64,000 nt of DNA from H2-BAC3 sp045863035. Lineage in GTDB: Bacteria; Bacteroidota; Ignavibacteria; Ignavibacteriales; Ignavibacteriaceae. The notes beneath the pieces were generated by a model, which saw only the letters and a program-made list of their open reading frames with translations, was not told where the DNA came from and ran no database searches. Of this stretch, positions 51,069 to 59,615 are shown one piece after another (position 1 is the stretch's first letter; every line of letters begins with the position of its first letter). The DNA lies in contig BTUV01000010.1 of assembly GCA_045863035.1 (NCBI GenBank), forward strand, positions 1-64,000. Direction: 5' to 3'. The translations under genes and the position numbers were made by a program.

Positions 51069-51893
51069 ATTACCAATTTTAACAGAAGTCATTGTAACCG
51101 AACCCATCACCGCTTTATCGTTAAAAATAACCGTCTCATCATTCTGCTCCTGAAGACCAAGCGTATATATAAGCGGGTAATAATGATCGGGTGTTGGAAT
51201 TGCCAGCTTTGCGGCAGAGCCAAGATTTTCATAGTTAATGAGGGCTTTATGATCACGCGTTGTTATTTTGTTTTTCATCACCTCGTTAATCTCCTCAGCC
51301 CAGTCAAAACCACTGTCAGGCATATCCCATCCAATCATGCGCAGATTATGAACCATATTTCCGCTTCCCAGAATGAGCACTCCTTTTTTCCTGAGCGAAG
51401 CAAGTTCCTTGGCCAGTTCATAATGATACTCTGCGGGTTTCTTATAGTCGATACTTAACTGCAGCACCGGAATCTTAGCATCAGGGAACATCTCTTTTAC
51501 AACAACCCATGCCCCATGATCAAGTCCCCATTCATGATCAAGCCCGACCTGAGTTGAGGTAACAATTCTACTGATTTCCTCAGCCAGCTCCGGAGAACCA
51601 GGCGCCGGGTATTGAATCTCATACAATGCTTTGGGAAATCCGCCAAAATCATGAATCGTACGCGGATTATTCATTGCAGTAACATGCGTTCCATGAGTAA
51701 GCCAGTGAGCTGAAATGCAGAGCACGGCAGAAGGTGAATCCATACTTTCTCCTTCTTTCCTCCAGCCACGGCTGAATGCATTGTCTTCAATCCCATTCAT
51801 TGGTGAACCGTGCCCCATGAAATACACAGGCATTCTTCTATCACGTTCCTTAAAATTATCTGCTAAGTTCCTTAAACCATCTAATCCTGCCAT
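51066..51893 (-). CDS. DODA-type extradiol ring-cleavage dioxygenase (YgiD-like)
   Basis: A 275-residue member of the class III extradiol dioxygenase family. The metal-binding histidines are seen in YFMGHGSPMNG near residue 28, in SAHWLTHGTHV near residue 65, and in HEWGLDHGAWV near residue 120, with a later LILGSGNMVHNLR. E. coli YgiD cleaves 4,5-DOPA and related catechols using zinc or iron. The natural substrate here is unknown. The last codons (KIGN) and stop lie within a purine-rich tract. It is monocistronic. Confidence 0.9.
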   Translation of the reverse strand: MAGLDGLRNLADNFKERDRRMPVYFMGHGSPMNGIEDNAFSRGWRKEGESMDSPSAVLCISAHWLTHGTHVTAMNNPRTIHDFGGFPKALYEIQYPAPGSPELAEEISRIVTSTQVGLDHEWGLDHGAWVVVKEMFPDAKIPVLQLSIDYKKPAEYHYELAKELASLRKKGVLILGSGNMVHNLRMIGWDMPDSGFDWAEEINEVMKNKITTRDHKALINYENLGSAAKLAIPTPDHYYPLIYTLGLQEQNDETVIFNDKAVMGSVTMTSVKIGN

Positions 51894-52307
51894 AATTTTC
51901 AGCTCCTGATCATCTTATATAAAAAAATACTCTGTTACATTCGCAAAAATGCAAAAAATCTGTTTCTTATTAAATGCAAATACTTCTCAAAAGATTCCGC
52001 CTTCAATTACCACTGCCACCAGCCACACCACACTGATTCAAGCAGAGTGAAGCGTATATATTAGCCGCAGAGCTTCTCAGATCAATATATACCAATTCTT
52101 TCCCTTGCTGATTCTTTCGGTTTTACCGCCGGTAGGAGAATCCTCCTCACCGCCGAAGTCAGGCAGAAAACGCAATATTTTCAGCAGCTTTCACAGGGGA
52201 AATGACTGTTACAATTTTTTACAATTCGTTACTTGCCTGTGACACCCTTTACACAAGATACCTGTAGTTTTGAATCAGTAATTAACAAAGATACTGTAAA
52301 CAACATC
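51894..52307. other. Intergenic region between divergent genes
   Basis: About 410 bp upstream of both the DODA gene and the small HEAT-type pair. It must contain two promoters. A TAGTTTTG at 52265-52272 fits the Bacteroidota-type -7 element (TAnnTTTG) 36 bp before the small gene's ATG, without a clear upstream partner. No RNA gene was recognised. Confidence 0.4.
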
Positions 52308-52472
52308 ATGGAACAGCAAAAAAATAAACAACTTATCACTCTCCTGCTGGTTTGGTTTATATTCACCCTTGCAGCAGTAGCCGGACTTCGGGCAGGAGCA
52401 GAGCCCCGACAGCATACGAAGTTTCCGGCATCAGCTCAGGTATCATACAATTTAGTTTCAGGTCATCAATAA
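52308..52472 (+). CDS. Small single-pass membrane protein
   Basis: A 54-residue protein: a short basic start (MEQQKNKQ), one membrane helix (residues 9-27), and a 25-residue tail. The frame is open 75 nt further upstream, but the N-in positive residues next to the helix favour the ATG at 52308. No family is recognised. It lies 27 nt before the exported helical-repeat gene and shares its transcript, so the two may act together. No ribosome-binding site is evident, which lowers confidence. Confidence 0.5.
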   Translation: MEQQKNKQLITLLLVWFIFTLAAVAGLRAGAEPRQHTKFPASAQVSYNLVSGHQ

Positions 52473-52499
52473 TAATATTCGCGTCACAAGGAGTCAGTC

Positions 52500-52907
52500 A
52501 TGAAAAATTTAGGCATTATTACAGTTTTGGTTCTTTTACTTCAGGCAGGGTTCTCTCACGCACAGGAGCAAACTCAGAGCAGATATTTCAAAGAAAAACT
52601 TTATCTGCAAAACCTTATTACCGGCATTCAGTCCGAAAACACCGGGCTCAGAAGAAGCGCAATCTACCTGGCGGGCAAATATCGCATAGCTGAGGTCAAT
52701 AGTGTACTCATCGAGGCAATGAAAGCAGAAATCGACCCTTCCACCAGAATACTTATCGCCCTTTCTCTTTACAATATTGGTGAAGTATCGGGTATGGAGG
52801 CCATCTTGAACTTCTCTCACATCGAAAAAGATGCGAAGGTAAAGAGGATGCTCACTTCCTTATATCAGGAATATAATAGTCATATCGCAGCACAGAGCAG
52901 CTTCTGA
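52500..52907 (+). CDS. Exported HEAT-like repeat protein
   Basis: A 135-residue protein with a signal peptide (NLGIITVLVLLLQAGFSHA) and then two to three helical hairpins of the HEAT type: LRRSAIYLAGKYRIAEVNSVLIEAM and STRILIALSLYNIGEV, each about 35 residues. Such repeats bind other proteins, and periplasmic ones of this size are usually accessory factors. An AAGGAG lies well placed before the ATG, and a terminator follows. The function is unknown; the small membrane gene upstream is the only context. Confidence 0.75.
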   Translation: MKNLGIITVLVLLLQAGFSHAQEQTQSRYFKEKLYLQNLITGIQSENTGLRRSAIYLAGKYRIAEVNSVLIEAMKAEIDPSTRILIALSLYNIGEVSGMEAILNFSHIEKDAKVKRMLTSLYQEYNSHIAAQSSF

Positions 52908-52928
52908 GCGGTAGTCTGCCCGTAAAGT

Positions 52929-52962
52929 CCGGAGGTCATAACACCTCCGGCTTTCTTTTTTA
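52929..52962 (+). terminator. Intrinsic terminator
   Basis: CCGGAGGT pairs with ACCTCCGG around a 6-nt loop, followed by CTTTCTTTTTT. It ends the HEAT-like gene's transcript. Confidence 0.9.
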
Positions 52963-52997
52963 CTCATATTACATAATGTTCTGAAGTATTTTGCATC

Positions 52998-54035
52998 ATG
53001 AAAAAAATTCAAATTCTGTTTTTCATTCTTCTTCTCAGTTCCGTGGTGTTTTCGCAGAAGAAATTTCTTTCACTCGACTTAAAAGGCAGTTGGAAGTTTT
53101 CAATCGGCGATGATGCGGCCTGGGCGCTTCCCTCTTTTGACGACAGTCAATGGGAATCAATCTATGCCCCGGCTTCTTGGGAAGATGAAGGATTTCACGG
53201 ATTCAATGGATACGCCTGGTACCGCAAAAGTTTTTCACTTCCGTCTGATGCCAAAGGTAAACCCGTTTTCATTGAACTTGGGCGGATTGATGATGCAGAT
53301 CAGGTTTATTGCAACGGCCGGCTCATCGGCGCAACAGGGTACTTTCCTCCGGAGTATCAGACTGCTTACGATCAGTTCAGGACGTATAAAATACCGGCTC
53401 ATTTTCTTAACTACTCAGGAAAGAATATCATTGCCATCAGAGTTTATGATGCCCAGCTTTCAGGAGGAATTGTTGAAGGTCCGCTCCGTGTTACAATTCT
53501 TGAAGGCGCTCTGGTACCGGAATATAACCTGGAAGGTTACTGGTCTTTTACCACAGGTGATAATCCGGACTGGTCTGCCCCGTCATTTAAGGAAACTGGT
53601 TGGAAACAAATTGTAGTCCCTGCTAAATGGGAATCGCAGGGTTTCCCCGAATATGATGGGATGGCCTGGTACCGGAAAAGGTTTATCCTGCCTGAAAAGC
53701 TGGAAGGAGTTTCATTAGTTCTTCTTCTGGGTAAAATTGATGACCTTGATGAAGCATTCATAAATGGCGTCAAGATAGGCAATACGGGTGTTATCAGCAA
53801 AAATCCCTCCTCAAGTTCAATTGACCAGGAATGGCAACAGTTAAGGGGCTACTATATCCCCTCCGGTGTGCTCAAAAGCGGGGAAAATATCGTTGCCGTC
53901 CGGGTATATGACGGATTCCGGGACGGAGGAATTCATGACGGACCGATTGGTCTCATAACCCAATCCCGTTATCAGGAATACTGGAAGGCAAATAAAAAGC
54001 AGAAGAAATCGTTTTTTGAATGGCTTTTCGACTAA
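52998..54035 (+). CDS. Secreted tandem jelly-roll (glycoside hydrolase 2 sugar-binding-like) protein
   Basis: A 345-residue protein with a signal peptide (IQILFFILLLSSVVFS) and two tandem copies of the galactose-binding-like domain found at the start of family 2 glycosidases and of sialate O-acetylesterases. Each copy has the pattern LxGSWKFSxGDDxxW, DDSQWESI, the AWYRKSF strand, an ELGRIDDAD or LLGKIDDLD strand and a GKNIIAIRVYD strand (residues about 25-175 and 180-330). No catalytic barrel follows, so it is probably a carbohydrate-binding or scaffold protein. A charged KKQKKSFFEWLF tail ends it. Confidence 0.82.
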   Translation: MKKIQILFFILLLSSVVFSQKKFLSLDLKGSWKFSIGDDAAWALPSFDDSQWESIYAPASWEDEGFHGFNGYAWYRKSFSLPSDAKGKPVFIELGRIDDADQVYCNGRLIGATGYFPPEYQTAYDQFRTYKIPAHFLNYSGKNIIAIRVYDAQLSGGIVEGPLRVTILEGALVPEYNLEGYWSFTTGDNPDWSAPSFKETGWKQIVVPAKWESQGFPEYDGMAWYRKRFILPEKLEGVSLVLLLGKIDDLDEAFINGVKIGNTGVISKNPSSSSIDQEWQQLRGYYIPSGVLKSGENIVAVRVYDGFRDGGIHDGPIGLITQSRYQEYWKANKKQKKSFFEWLFD

Positions 54036-54151
54036 GAATAACGCCAAAAAAGTGCTTTTTTTAATCTCCGGTTTTGAGGGAATCATTATTCGCAGTAAAT
54101 TGTTTCAGAAAGACAGCAAATTTTTATAACAATGGAAATACGTCCGGTTCT

Positions 54152-54448
54152 ATGAAACAGTACATGGTTGATATAGACCTCCCCGAAACTATCACGGAGG
54201 AATATATGTCACTTATCCCCCGGCAGCGTGAGCAGGTAAACCGGCTGATGCTCGAAGGTAAGATAAATAGCTATACCCTCTCCCTGGACAGAACCAAACT
54301 CTGGATTATCCTCAGCGCTAAGTCAGACAGTGATGTATTCCGTCTTCTGGCTGCTTTTCCGATGCGGCGCTATATGGATGCAAAAATTGTTGAGCTGGCT
54401 TTTCATAATACCATAACTACTGCATTCCCGCAGATTTCACTGAATTAA
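54152..54448 (+). CDS. Small ferredoxin-fold protein (muconolactone isomerase-like)
   Basis: A 98-residue protein with a pattern like that of muconolactone delta-isomerase or DUF3303-like proteins: MKQYMVDIDLP, a central helix with IPRQREQVNRLMLEGKI, then YTLSLDRTKLWIILSAKSD and a final MDAKIVELAF. These form ferredoxin-like folds, often as multimers. The frame is open to 54074, but the conserved start supports the ATG at 54152. The substrate is unknown; there are no catabolic genes nearby. Confidence 0.65.
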   Translation: MKQYMVDIDLPETITEEYMSLIPRQREQVNRLMLEGKINSYTLSLDRTKLWIILSAKSDSDVFRLLAAFPMRRYMDAKIVELAFHNTITTAFPQISLN

Positions 54449-54573
54449 CTCTCCTCAATCTTAAACTTCATTTTTTATAAGATTTAGCCAAAAAAAACTG
54501 GCTTAACTACCTTTCAATTTGAAACTTTTTGATTAAAATAGGGTATAACTTTCATCAATATCCAGAGATTTTA

Positions 54574-55254
54574 ATGTACAAAGTTTTTTTCCTTCTGCTT
54601 GTAATTAACGGCGTAATATTACCGGACGTGATAATCAGGCCTCGTGAACCGGAAGAAAAGAAATTCTTCCTCGACATTTCCGCAGTTGATTCCTTCCCCG
54701 GCAAGGTTTTTATTCTCTCAAACCTTAACCGCGAATACATTACCGGGAAGGAAGATTTCACAAATCTCTCTTACGATGATTATATTGAGATTGAGTATAA
54801 GGCAAAGTCCCCTGTTCTTTATGTTTTTGATGGTGAGCGTATCAGTCCCGATGTTCTTGAAACAGGCAATAAATTAAATGACCTGATTAAAAAGCTGGAT
54901 GCTGATAGTATTACCTATTTCAAAACGGTAATTGACTTCAGCGATATTTTTAACAGAAAGTACGGTGATGCAGATGTGGTTGTATTCACCGTAAAAGTAG
55001 AGTTAGGCAAAGGCGGAGTCAGGGCAGCAATTGTCTCAGCACAGGTAATTATTGATTCAGAACAAGTTGAAAAAATCCCGTTTGAGTATGAAGCGGGAAT
55101 GTTTCAGAACACTAAAGTTTTATTCGGCGATGTAGCACCCGAACCCGAAGGGTTGTTTGTGGGTGATATGTTTTATTTCCTGCTTCCTTTAGCCGGAGTA
55201 ATTGCCCTGCTGATTATCTATCTCCGAAGAAAATCATCGGAGAAAAAGCAATGA
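54574..55254 (+). CDS. Exported membrane-anchored protein of unknown function
   Basis: A 226-residue protein with a signal peptide (YKVFFLLLVINGVIL), a periplasmic region of about 170 residues predicted to be beta-rich, and one membrane segment near residues 196-214 followed by a basic cytoplasmic tail (RRKSSEKKQ). I recognise no family. It overlaps the next gene by 4 nt (ATGA), and that gene overlaps the MFS gene by 1 nt, so the three form a tightly coupled operon. The start at 54574 is chosen for the signal peptide; a longer frame to 54529 is possible. Confidence 0.68.
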   Translation: MYKVFFLLLVINGVILPDVIIRPREPEEKKFFLDISAVDSFPGKVFILSNLNREYITGKEDFTNLSYDDYIEIEYKAKSPVLYVFDGERISPDVLETGNKLNDLIKKLDADSITYFKTVIDFSDIFNRKYGDADVVVFTVKVELGKGGVRAAIVSAQVIIDSEQVEKIPFEYEAGMFQNTKVLFGDVAPEPEGLFVGDMFYFLLPLAGVIALLIIYLRRKSSEKKQ

Positions 55255-55592
55255 ATTTCGGAACATTTCTGCTGACTATCCTGCTTGAGCTTGCTGTCTA
55301 TCTGTTTGCGGTCAGGAAGCCGGTTTTGCATTCACTCATGTTTGTTACTATTGTTAATTTAATTACTCAACCTCTCGCCCAGCTTCTCTTTTATGAATTT
55401 TACTATTCAACGTATTACGAAACAATCGGATTTTTTCCTTTCTTTTTCGCGATAGAGACGCTGGTCATTATCGCGGAAATGTTTCTTCTATGGTTTTTAC
55501 TGAAAACCGATTTCAAAACAGCGCTCAAAGTTTCCTTGCTTGCAAATATCATCTCAGCGGGTACGGGACTGCTGATTTACGAGGTCCTGTAA
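55251..55592 (+). CDS. Small multi-pass membrane protein
   Basis: A 113-residue, very hydrophobic protein with about three to four membrane helices (5-22, 27-50, 60-85 and 92-110). No family is recognised. It lies between the anchored exported protein (4-nt overlap) and the MFS transporter (1-nt overlap), so the three products are probably made in fixed ratio and may form one complex. Confidence 0.68.
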   Translation: MNFGTFLLTILLELAVYLFAVRKPVLHSLMFVTIVNLITQPLAQLLFYEFYYSTYYETIGFFPFFFAIETLVIIAEMFLLWFLLKTDFKTALKVSLLANIISAGTGLLIYEVL

Positions 55593-56686
55593 TGAATAAC
55601 GCAATCTTATCTTTCAACAGCGGGAACCACGCTGCATGGCGTCTGCCTGCGCTTCTTGGTTTCATTCATCTGCTTAACGACCTGACGGCGGGGCTGCTTA
55701 TCGGCAGTGCAGCAGCATCTGATATATCGGGCGAGAAACTCAGTATGCTGGTTCTCGTTTACAATGTAATTGCGTTTGGTTCTCAGCCGTTAGCAGGTTT
55801 GCTCTCAGACAGGTATCGCCTGAGCAGAATTTTTGTATATGCGGGAGTTCTTTGCGCGGTCGCCGGACTAATTATTTTTAATGTTTCTGCATGGACTGCG
55901 GTAATTCTTAGCGGAATTGGCTCATCAATTTTCCATGTCGGGGGCGGCTCACTTGCCATCCAGGCGGATGATGAGTCATCAAAATATATCGGTATGTTTT
56001 CATCACCGGGAGTTCTTGGATTAGCTCTCGGCGGTTATATATCCTGGCTGGGGCACTTTCCTGCAGCCGGGTTGATAATTCTTTTTGTGGTTGCTGCCGC
56101 ATTTTCAGCAGTATTGAAAACTGAAGAGCGTCTCATCGCAAGGGAGCATCACTCCTTCATACCGGAAAAGCATGATATAATTATGATTGCAGTGCTCTTA
56201 GCCATTGCTTTTCGTTCGGCTGTCTGGAATATTTTTCAATATATATCAGCCGGTGAAATCGCGGTTCTGATTCCCCTTGCTCTCAGTGCAGCATCCGGAA
56301 AAATGGCCGGCGGCTTTTTGGCGGATTGGCTGGGGAAACGGCTTTGGCTTTATGTATCACTTATTCTGGCAATTATTCTTCTTACTTTGCATGAGTATTC
56401 CAGAGTCAGTCTTTTTGCCGGCGCGTTTTTTCTGCAGGCCTCCTCTCCGGCTGCCATTCGTGTTCTTGCGGAAGGGCTGCCGGGTCGAGCCGGACTTACC
56501 GCATCAATTGCATTTGGACTTGCGCTTGCAGCCGGTGCGCTCCCCCACTATATGCGGCTCAGTGAAAGCATTATTAACAGTTGGTACGTCATTCCACTGT
56601 TTATTGCTTTATCACTCGGCTCAATTATCTGGGGCATGAATCTGCTGCTCCAAAACAGAAGTCAGCCGGCCGGTAACTCAGCTTAG
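55592..56686 (+). CDS. MFS transporter
   Basis: A 364-residue major facilitator with about 11-12 membrane helices. The helix 2-3 loop reads PLAGLLSDRYRLSR, and the second-half counterpart GGFLADWLGKRL is also present, both classic MFS motifs. The overall look resembles the fosmidomycin-resistance/sugar efflux group, but the substrate is uncertain. The ATG at 55592 overlaps the stop of the upstream gene (TAATG), showing translational coupling; the longer frame to 55490 lies within that gene and is not used. A queE cluster starts 90 nt downstream. Confidence 0.82.
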   Translation: MNNAILSFNSGNHAAWRLPALLGFIHLLNDLTAGLLIGSAAASDISGEKLSMLVLVYNVIAFGSQPLAGLLSDRYRLSRIFVYAGVLCAVAGLIIFNVSAWTAVILSGIGSSIFHVGGGSLAIQADDESSKYIGMFSSPGVLGLALGGYISWLGHFPAAGLIILFVVAAAFSAVLKTEERLIAREHHSFIPEKHDIIMIAVLLAIAFRSAVWNIFQYISAGEIAVLIPLALSAASGKMAGGFLADWLGKRLWLYVSLILAIILLTLHEYSRVSLFAGAFFLQASSPAAIRVLAEGLPGRAGLTASIAFGLALAAGALPHYMRLSESIINSWYVIPLFIALSLGSIIWGMNLLLQNRSQPAGNSA

Positions 56687-56776
56687 AAACCTTAGCCCCT
56701 TTTACAGGCATTATGTCAATGGGCTAAACTATGAGACAGATTTTTCCGTATCTTTACAGTCGGAAAACCATTATTT

Positions 56777-57421
56777 ATGCATTCGCTTAATATCAACGAA
56801 ATTTATTACTCTGTACAGGGGGAAAGTACCTATGCAGGTCTTCCCTGTATCTTTATCCGTCTGACCTGGTGTAATCTCAGATGTACTTATTGCGATACGG
56901 AATATGCATTCTACGAAGGGAAGGAAATGACCTTTCAGGAAATCAAGGATGAAATTAAAAAGTACAATTGCCGGCTGGTTGAAATTACCGGTGGAGAACC
57001 ACTGGTTCAGAAAAGAATTCACCATTTGATGACTGAGCTATGCGATGAGGGATATACAGTTTTAATCGAAACAAGCGGAAGTCTTCCGGTCAAAGAAATA
57101 GATAAACGGGTTGTTATTATTATGGATTTAAAAACTCCGTCAAGCAGCATGCTTCACAAAAACCGGTATGAAAATCTTGAATATTTAAAACCAACTGATG
57201 AACTGAAATTTGTCATCGGCTCAGAGAAAGATTATTCCTGGGCGAAAGAAATTATTAAACAATATAATCTTACAGATACGTGTAAACTGCTTTTCTCTAC
57301 TGTCTTCACTGCTTTCCCGCCAAAAGAGCTGGTTGATTTGATACTACGAGATAACCTTCCTGTCCGCTTTCAGATGCAGTTGCATAAATATATCTGGGAC
57401 CCTTCTCTTAAAGGAGTATAA
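56777..57421 (+). CDS. queE: 7-carboxy-7-deazaguanine synthase QueE
   Basis: A 214-residue radical SAM enzyme. The cluster-binding motif C32-x3-C36-x2-C39 is in TWCNLRCTYCDTEY, and EITGGEPLVQ near residue 76 binds SAM. SVQGESTYAGLPCIFIRL at the start is the QueE hallmark. It rearranges 6-carboxytetrahydropterin into 7-carboxy-7-deazaguanine, the step between QueD and QueC. Its stop overlaps the queD start by 1 nt (TAATG), so the two are translated together. Confidence 0.95.
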   Translation: MHSLNINEIYYSVQGESTYAGLPCIFIRLTWCNLRCTYCDTEYAFYEGKEMTFQEIKDEIKKYNCRLVEITGGEPLVQKRIHHLMTELCDEGYTVLIETSGSLPVKEIDKRVVIIMDLKTPSSSMLHKNRYENLEYLKPTDELKFVIGSEKDYSWAKEIIKQYNLTDTCKLLFSTVFTAFPPKELVDLILRDNLPVRFQMQLHKYIWDPSLKGV

Positions 57422-57834
57422 TGAAAATAACCAAAGAATATCAATGGGAAATGGGGCACCGGCTCCCGTTTCATCCGGGACCCTGCAAAAATCTGCACGG
57501 GCACTCTTACAAGGCGTATATAACACTTGAGGGTACACTTGATAAATACGGAATCCTTATTGATTTTTATGACATTGATAAAGTAATAAAACCGCTTCTT
57601 GACCGGCTTGACCACGCATTTATTCTTGCGGATTCAGACACAGAAGTGATTACATTCTTCAAAAACATCAACTCAAAACATGAAGTAATACCATTCCACT
57701 CTACCGCTGAAAATCTCGCTCTGTTCTTCATCGATGAGATACGAAAATCCGGACTTCCTGAAAATATTTCAGGTATTAGTGTAAGCATCTATGAAACCGC
57801 TGATGCCTCAGCAACTGCCTCTGTTACTTTCTAA
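57421..57834 (+). CDS. queD: 6-carboxytetrahydropterin synthase QueD
   Basis: A 137-residue enzyme of the 6-pyruvoyltetrahydropterin synthase family. The zinc ligands are H13 (MGHRLPF), H26 and H28 (NLHGHSYKAY), and C22 is the catalytic cysteine. Downstream DFYDIDKVIKPLLDRLDHAFI and a STAENLALF segment with the conserved glutamate are typical of QueD. It makes the first queuosine-specific intermediate from dihydroneopterin triphosphate. It overlaps queE by 1 nt and precedes truA by 6 nt. Confidence 0.95.
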   Translation: MKITKEYQWEMGHRLPFHPGPCKNLHGHSYKAYITLEGTLDKYGILIDFYDIDKVIKPLLDRLDHAFILADSDTEVITFFKNINSKHEVIPFHSTAENLALFFIDEIRKSGLPENISGISVSIYETADASATASVTF

Positions 57835-57840
57835 ACTGCT

Positions 57841-58620
57841 ATGAGATATAAACTAACCATCGAATATAAAGGTACACGCTACCAGGGGTGGCAGGTGCAA
57901 AAGAATGTAAAGACGGTACAAGGAACTTTGTTTGAAGCTCTGCGCCAGCTCTTTCCCAAAGACAAAATTGATATGCAGGGCTCAGGCAGAACTGATGCCG
58001 GTGTTCATGCACTTGCCCAGATTGCACATCTTGAACTGCAACGGGGACCCGATATGAGGAACTTCATTTACAGGGTTAATGATCTTTTACCCGCGGATAT
58101 CGTTCTCCGCGCTGCCGAACCAGTCTCCCCGAAATTCCATGCACGGTACAGTGCAATTGCCCGGAGTTATATATACCAGATTTCTTCACGCCCGAGCGGG
58201 TTTTATAAAGATTATGTCTGGTGGGTGAAAGACTCCTTAAATTATGAAAAAATGGGAGAAGCACTTGCCTTTCTAAAAGGCAGAAATGATTTTTTTGCAT
58301 TCTCACAGGTGGATAATGAGGGGGAGGATTCAAAAGCAGAGGTATTAGATATACAGGTCGGAAAATTTGGAGAGCTGATTCTGATACGATTGAAAGCCGA
58401 TCATTTCCTCTGGAAGATGGTCAGGCGAATAATAGGCGCGGCGGTTGAGGTAGGCAGGGGTAATGCCGGCGTAACATTTCTTAAAGATGCAATGATAAAC
58501 AAAGACGCCCGGATAATTGCGCCCTACACAGCGCCCCCTTCAGGGCTGTTTTTAGAAAAAGTTTATTATTCCGAAGATATGAATGAACCTGAGTTTAAGC
58601 CGCTGTTCCAGATTGAATAA
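57841..58620 (+). CDS. truA: tRNA pseudouridine synthase A
   Basis: A 259-residue enzyme that isomerises uridines 38-40 in tRNA anticodon stems. The catalytic D52 lies in QGSGRTDAGVHALAQ, and family landmarks FHARYSAIARSYIY near residue 100 and LWKMVRRIIGAAVEVGRG near residue 197 are complete. It is the last gene of the queE-queD-truA cluster, a sensible grouping because all three modify tRNA near the anticodon. It is followed by a long non-coding, repeat-rich stretch. Confidence 0.96.
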   Translation: MRYKLTIEYKGTRYQGWQVQKNVKTVQGTLFEALRQLFPKDKIDMQGSGRTDAGVHALAQIAHLELQRGPDMRNFIYRVNDLLPADIVLRAAEPVSPKFHARYSAIARSYIYQISSRPSGFYKDYVWWVKDSLNYEKMGEALAFLKGRNDFFAFSQVDNEGEDSKAEVLDIQVGKFGELILIRLKADHFLWKMVRRIIGAAVEVGRGNAGVTFLKDAMINKDARIIAPYTAPPSGLFLEKVYYSEDMNEPEFKPLFQIE

Positions 58621-58693
58621 ATTTTACTGGGGCAGTAATTCAGAACGCAGAGGGAAGAAAAGAACTTGCAGCGTCACGCTAAGTTTACCATGC

Positions 58694-58736
58694 AGTTTAA
58701 TGTTACTTCGCCGTGTACTTTGTAAATTATATATTT
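58694..58736. repeat. Copy 1 of a 43-bp direct repeat
   Basis: These 43 bases are identical to 59621-59663. Read on the minus strand they encode KYIIYKVHGEVTLN, so they look like the 3' end of a coding unit present twice. Confidence 0.85.
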
Positions 58737-58900
58737 CTCGACTTCTGCCAATTAGTATGACGCATTTTATTTCAGAATTGACAATATCGGCTTAGAATTT
58801 TGACTTGTTCCAGAATGTTTGTGGAAAGTTTGCCCTGCTGCTGTATCCTTAATAATGATCTTCTAAATCTCCTTACTTGTAATTATTATACCTCTGAGAT

Positions 58901-58957
58901 GAACAATGAAGAATTAAGAATTAAAAACTAAAAATTAAGAATGTGAAATGAACAATT
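58901..58957 (+). repeat. Purine-rich tract
   Basis: A run of GAATTAA/AAATTAA-type units flanked by ATGAACAAT copies. Unlike the others it is 280 bp from the nearest stop codon (truA). A facing ATTGTTCAT lies at 59449-59457. Confidence 0.7.
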
Positions 58958-58960
58958 CCG

Positions 58961-59437
58961 AAGCCCCCTCTTTCCAATGCGGATTTAAATATGCGAAAAA
59001 TCATATTTGGTTAAAGTATATACTTGAAAAATGTTAAGTTTGTCAGGAGAGAGGGGGTTTGGGGGTGAGTCAGAAAAAGCCAAATAAATGTACCAATTCA
59101 AATATTCTCACTTGTTCTATAATTTATTTTTTACTCCGTTCCTTAAATCATTAATTACCACTGACTATATTCGGCAACAAACAACACTAAAATACTCTTC
59201 TTCGTAAGCATCACTTACACTTTTGATGTGAAAGTTTACAAATTACAAGACAAAACTATCTTTTATAATTTCGCCTGATCAGAAGTTTAGTTAAACCAAC
59301 AGTCAGCCACATGTTCGCAATAACAAGACTCACCCCCAAACCCCCTCTCTCCTGACAGTGTAATTTTTAACTGAATATTTACTACCGCAGAACCTAAATT
59401 TGTGTTTGCCGGGATTTGTATTGGAAAGAGGGGGCTT
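58961..59437. repeat. Inverted pair of 111-bp repeat units
   Basis: Units 58961-59071 and 59327-59437 are inverted copies of each other. The outer 18 bp (AAGCCCCCTCTTTCCAAT) and inner 31 bp (from TGTCAGGAGAGAGGGGG to GTGAGTC) match perfectly; the 62-bp middles are equally long but diverged. Each unit can also fold on itself through CCCCCTCT and AGAGGGGG. The central 255 bp hold no recognised gene. Confidence 0.85.
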
Positions 59438-59615
59438 AATAAATTATATATTGTTCATTGCACATCGGAAGCGGGAACTATGCTATTGAGGCATTGCTGA
59501 TATATCTGAAATTTCTTTAATTTACCTCTAAAATTAGTATGACAAATTATGAAAAAATCTGTGTTTTTATATCGTATTCGAAGATCTTTACGATTTGGTC
59601 AGATTTTGGCAGAAG

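Noticed and set aside
56692..56727. PreQ1 riboswitch before queE
   Set aside because: The TTAGCCC/GGGCTAA hairpin there lacks the conserved A-rich tail and loop of preQ1 riboswitches; it is more likely the end of the MFS transcript.
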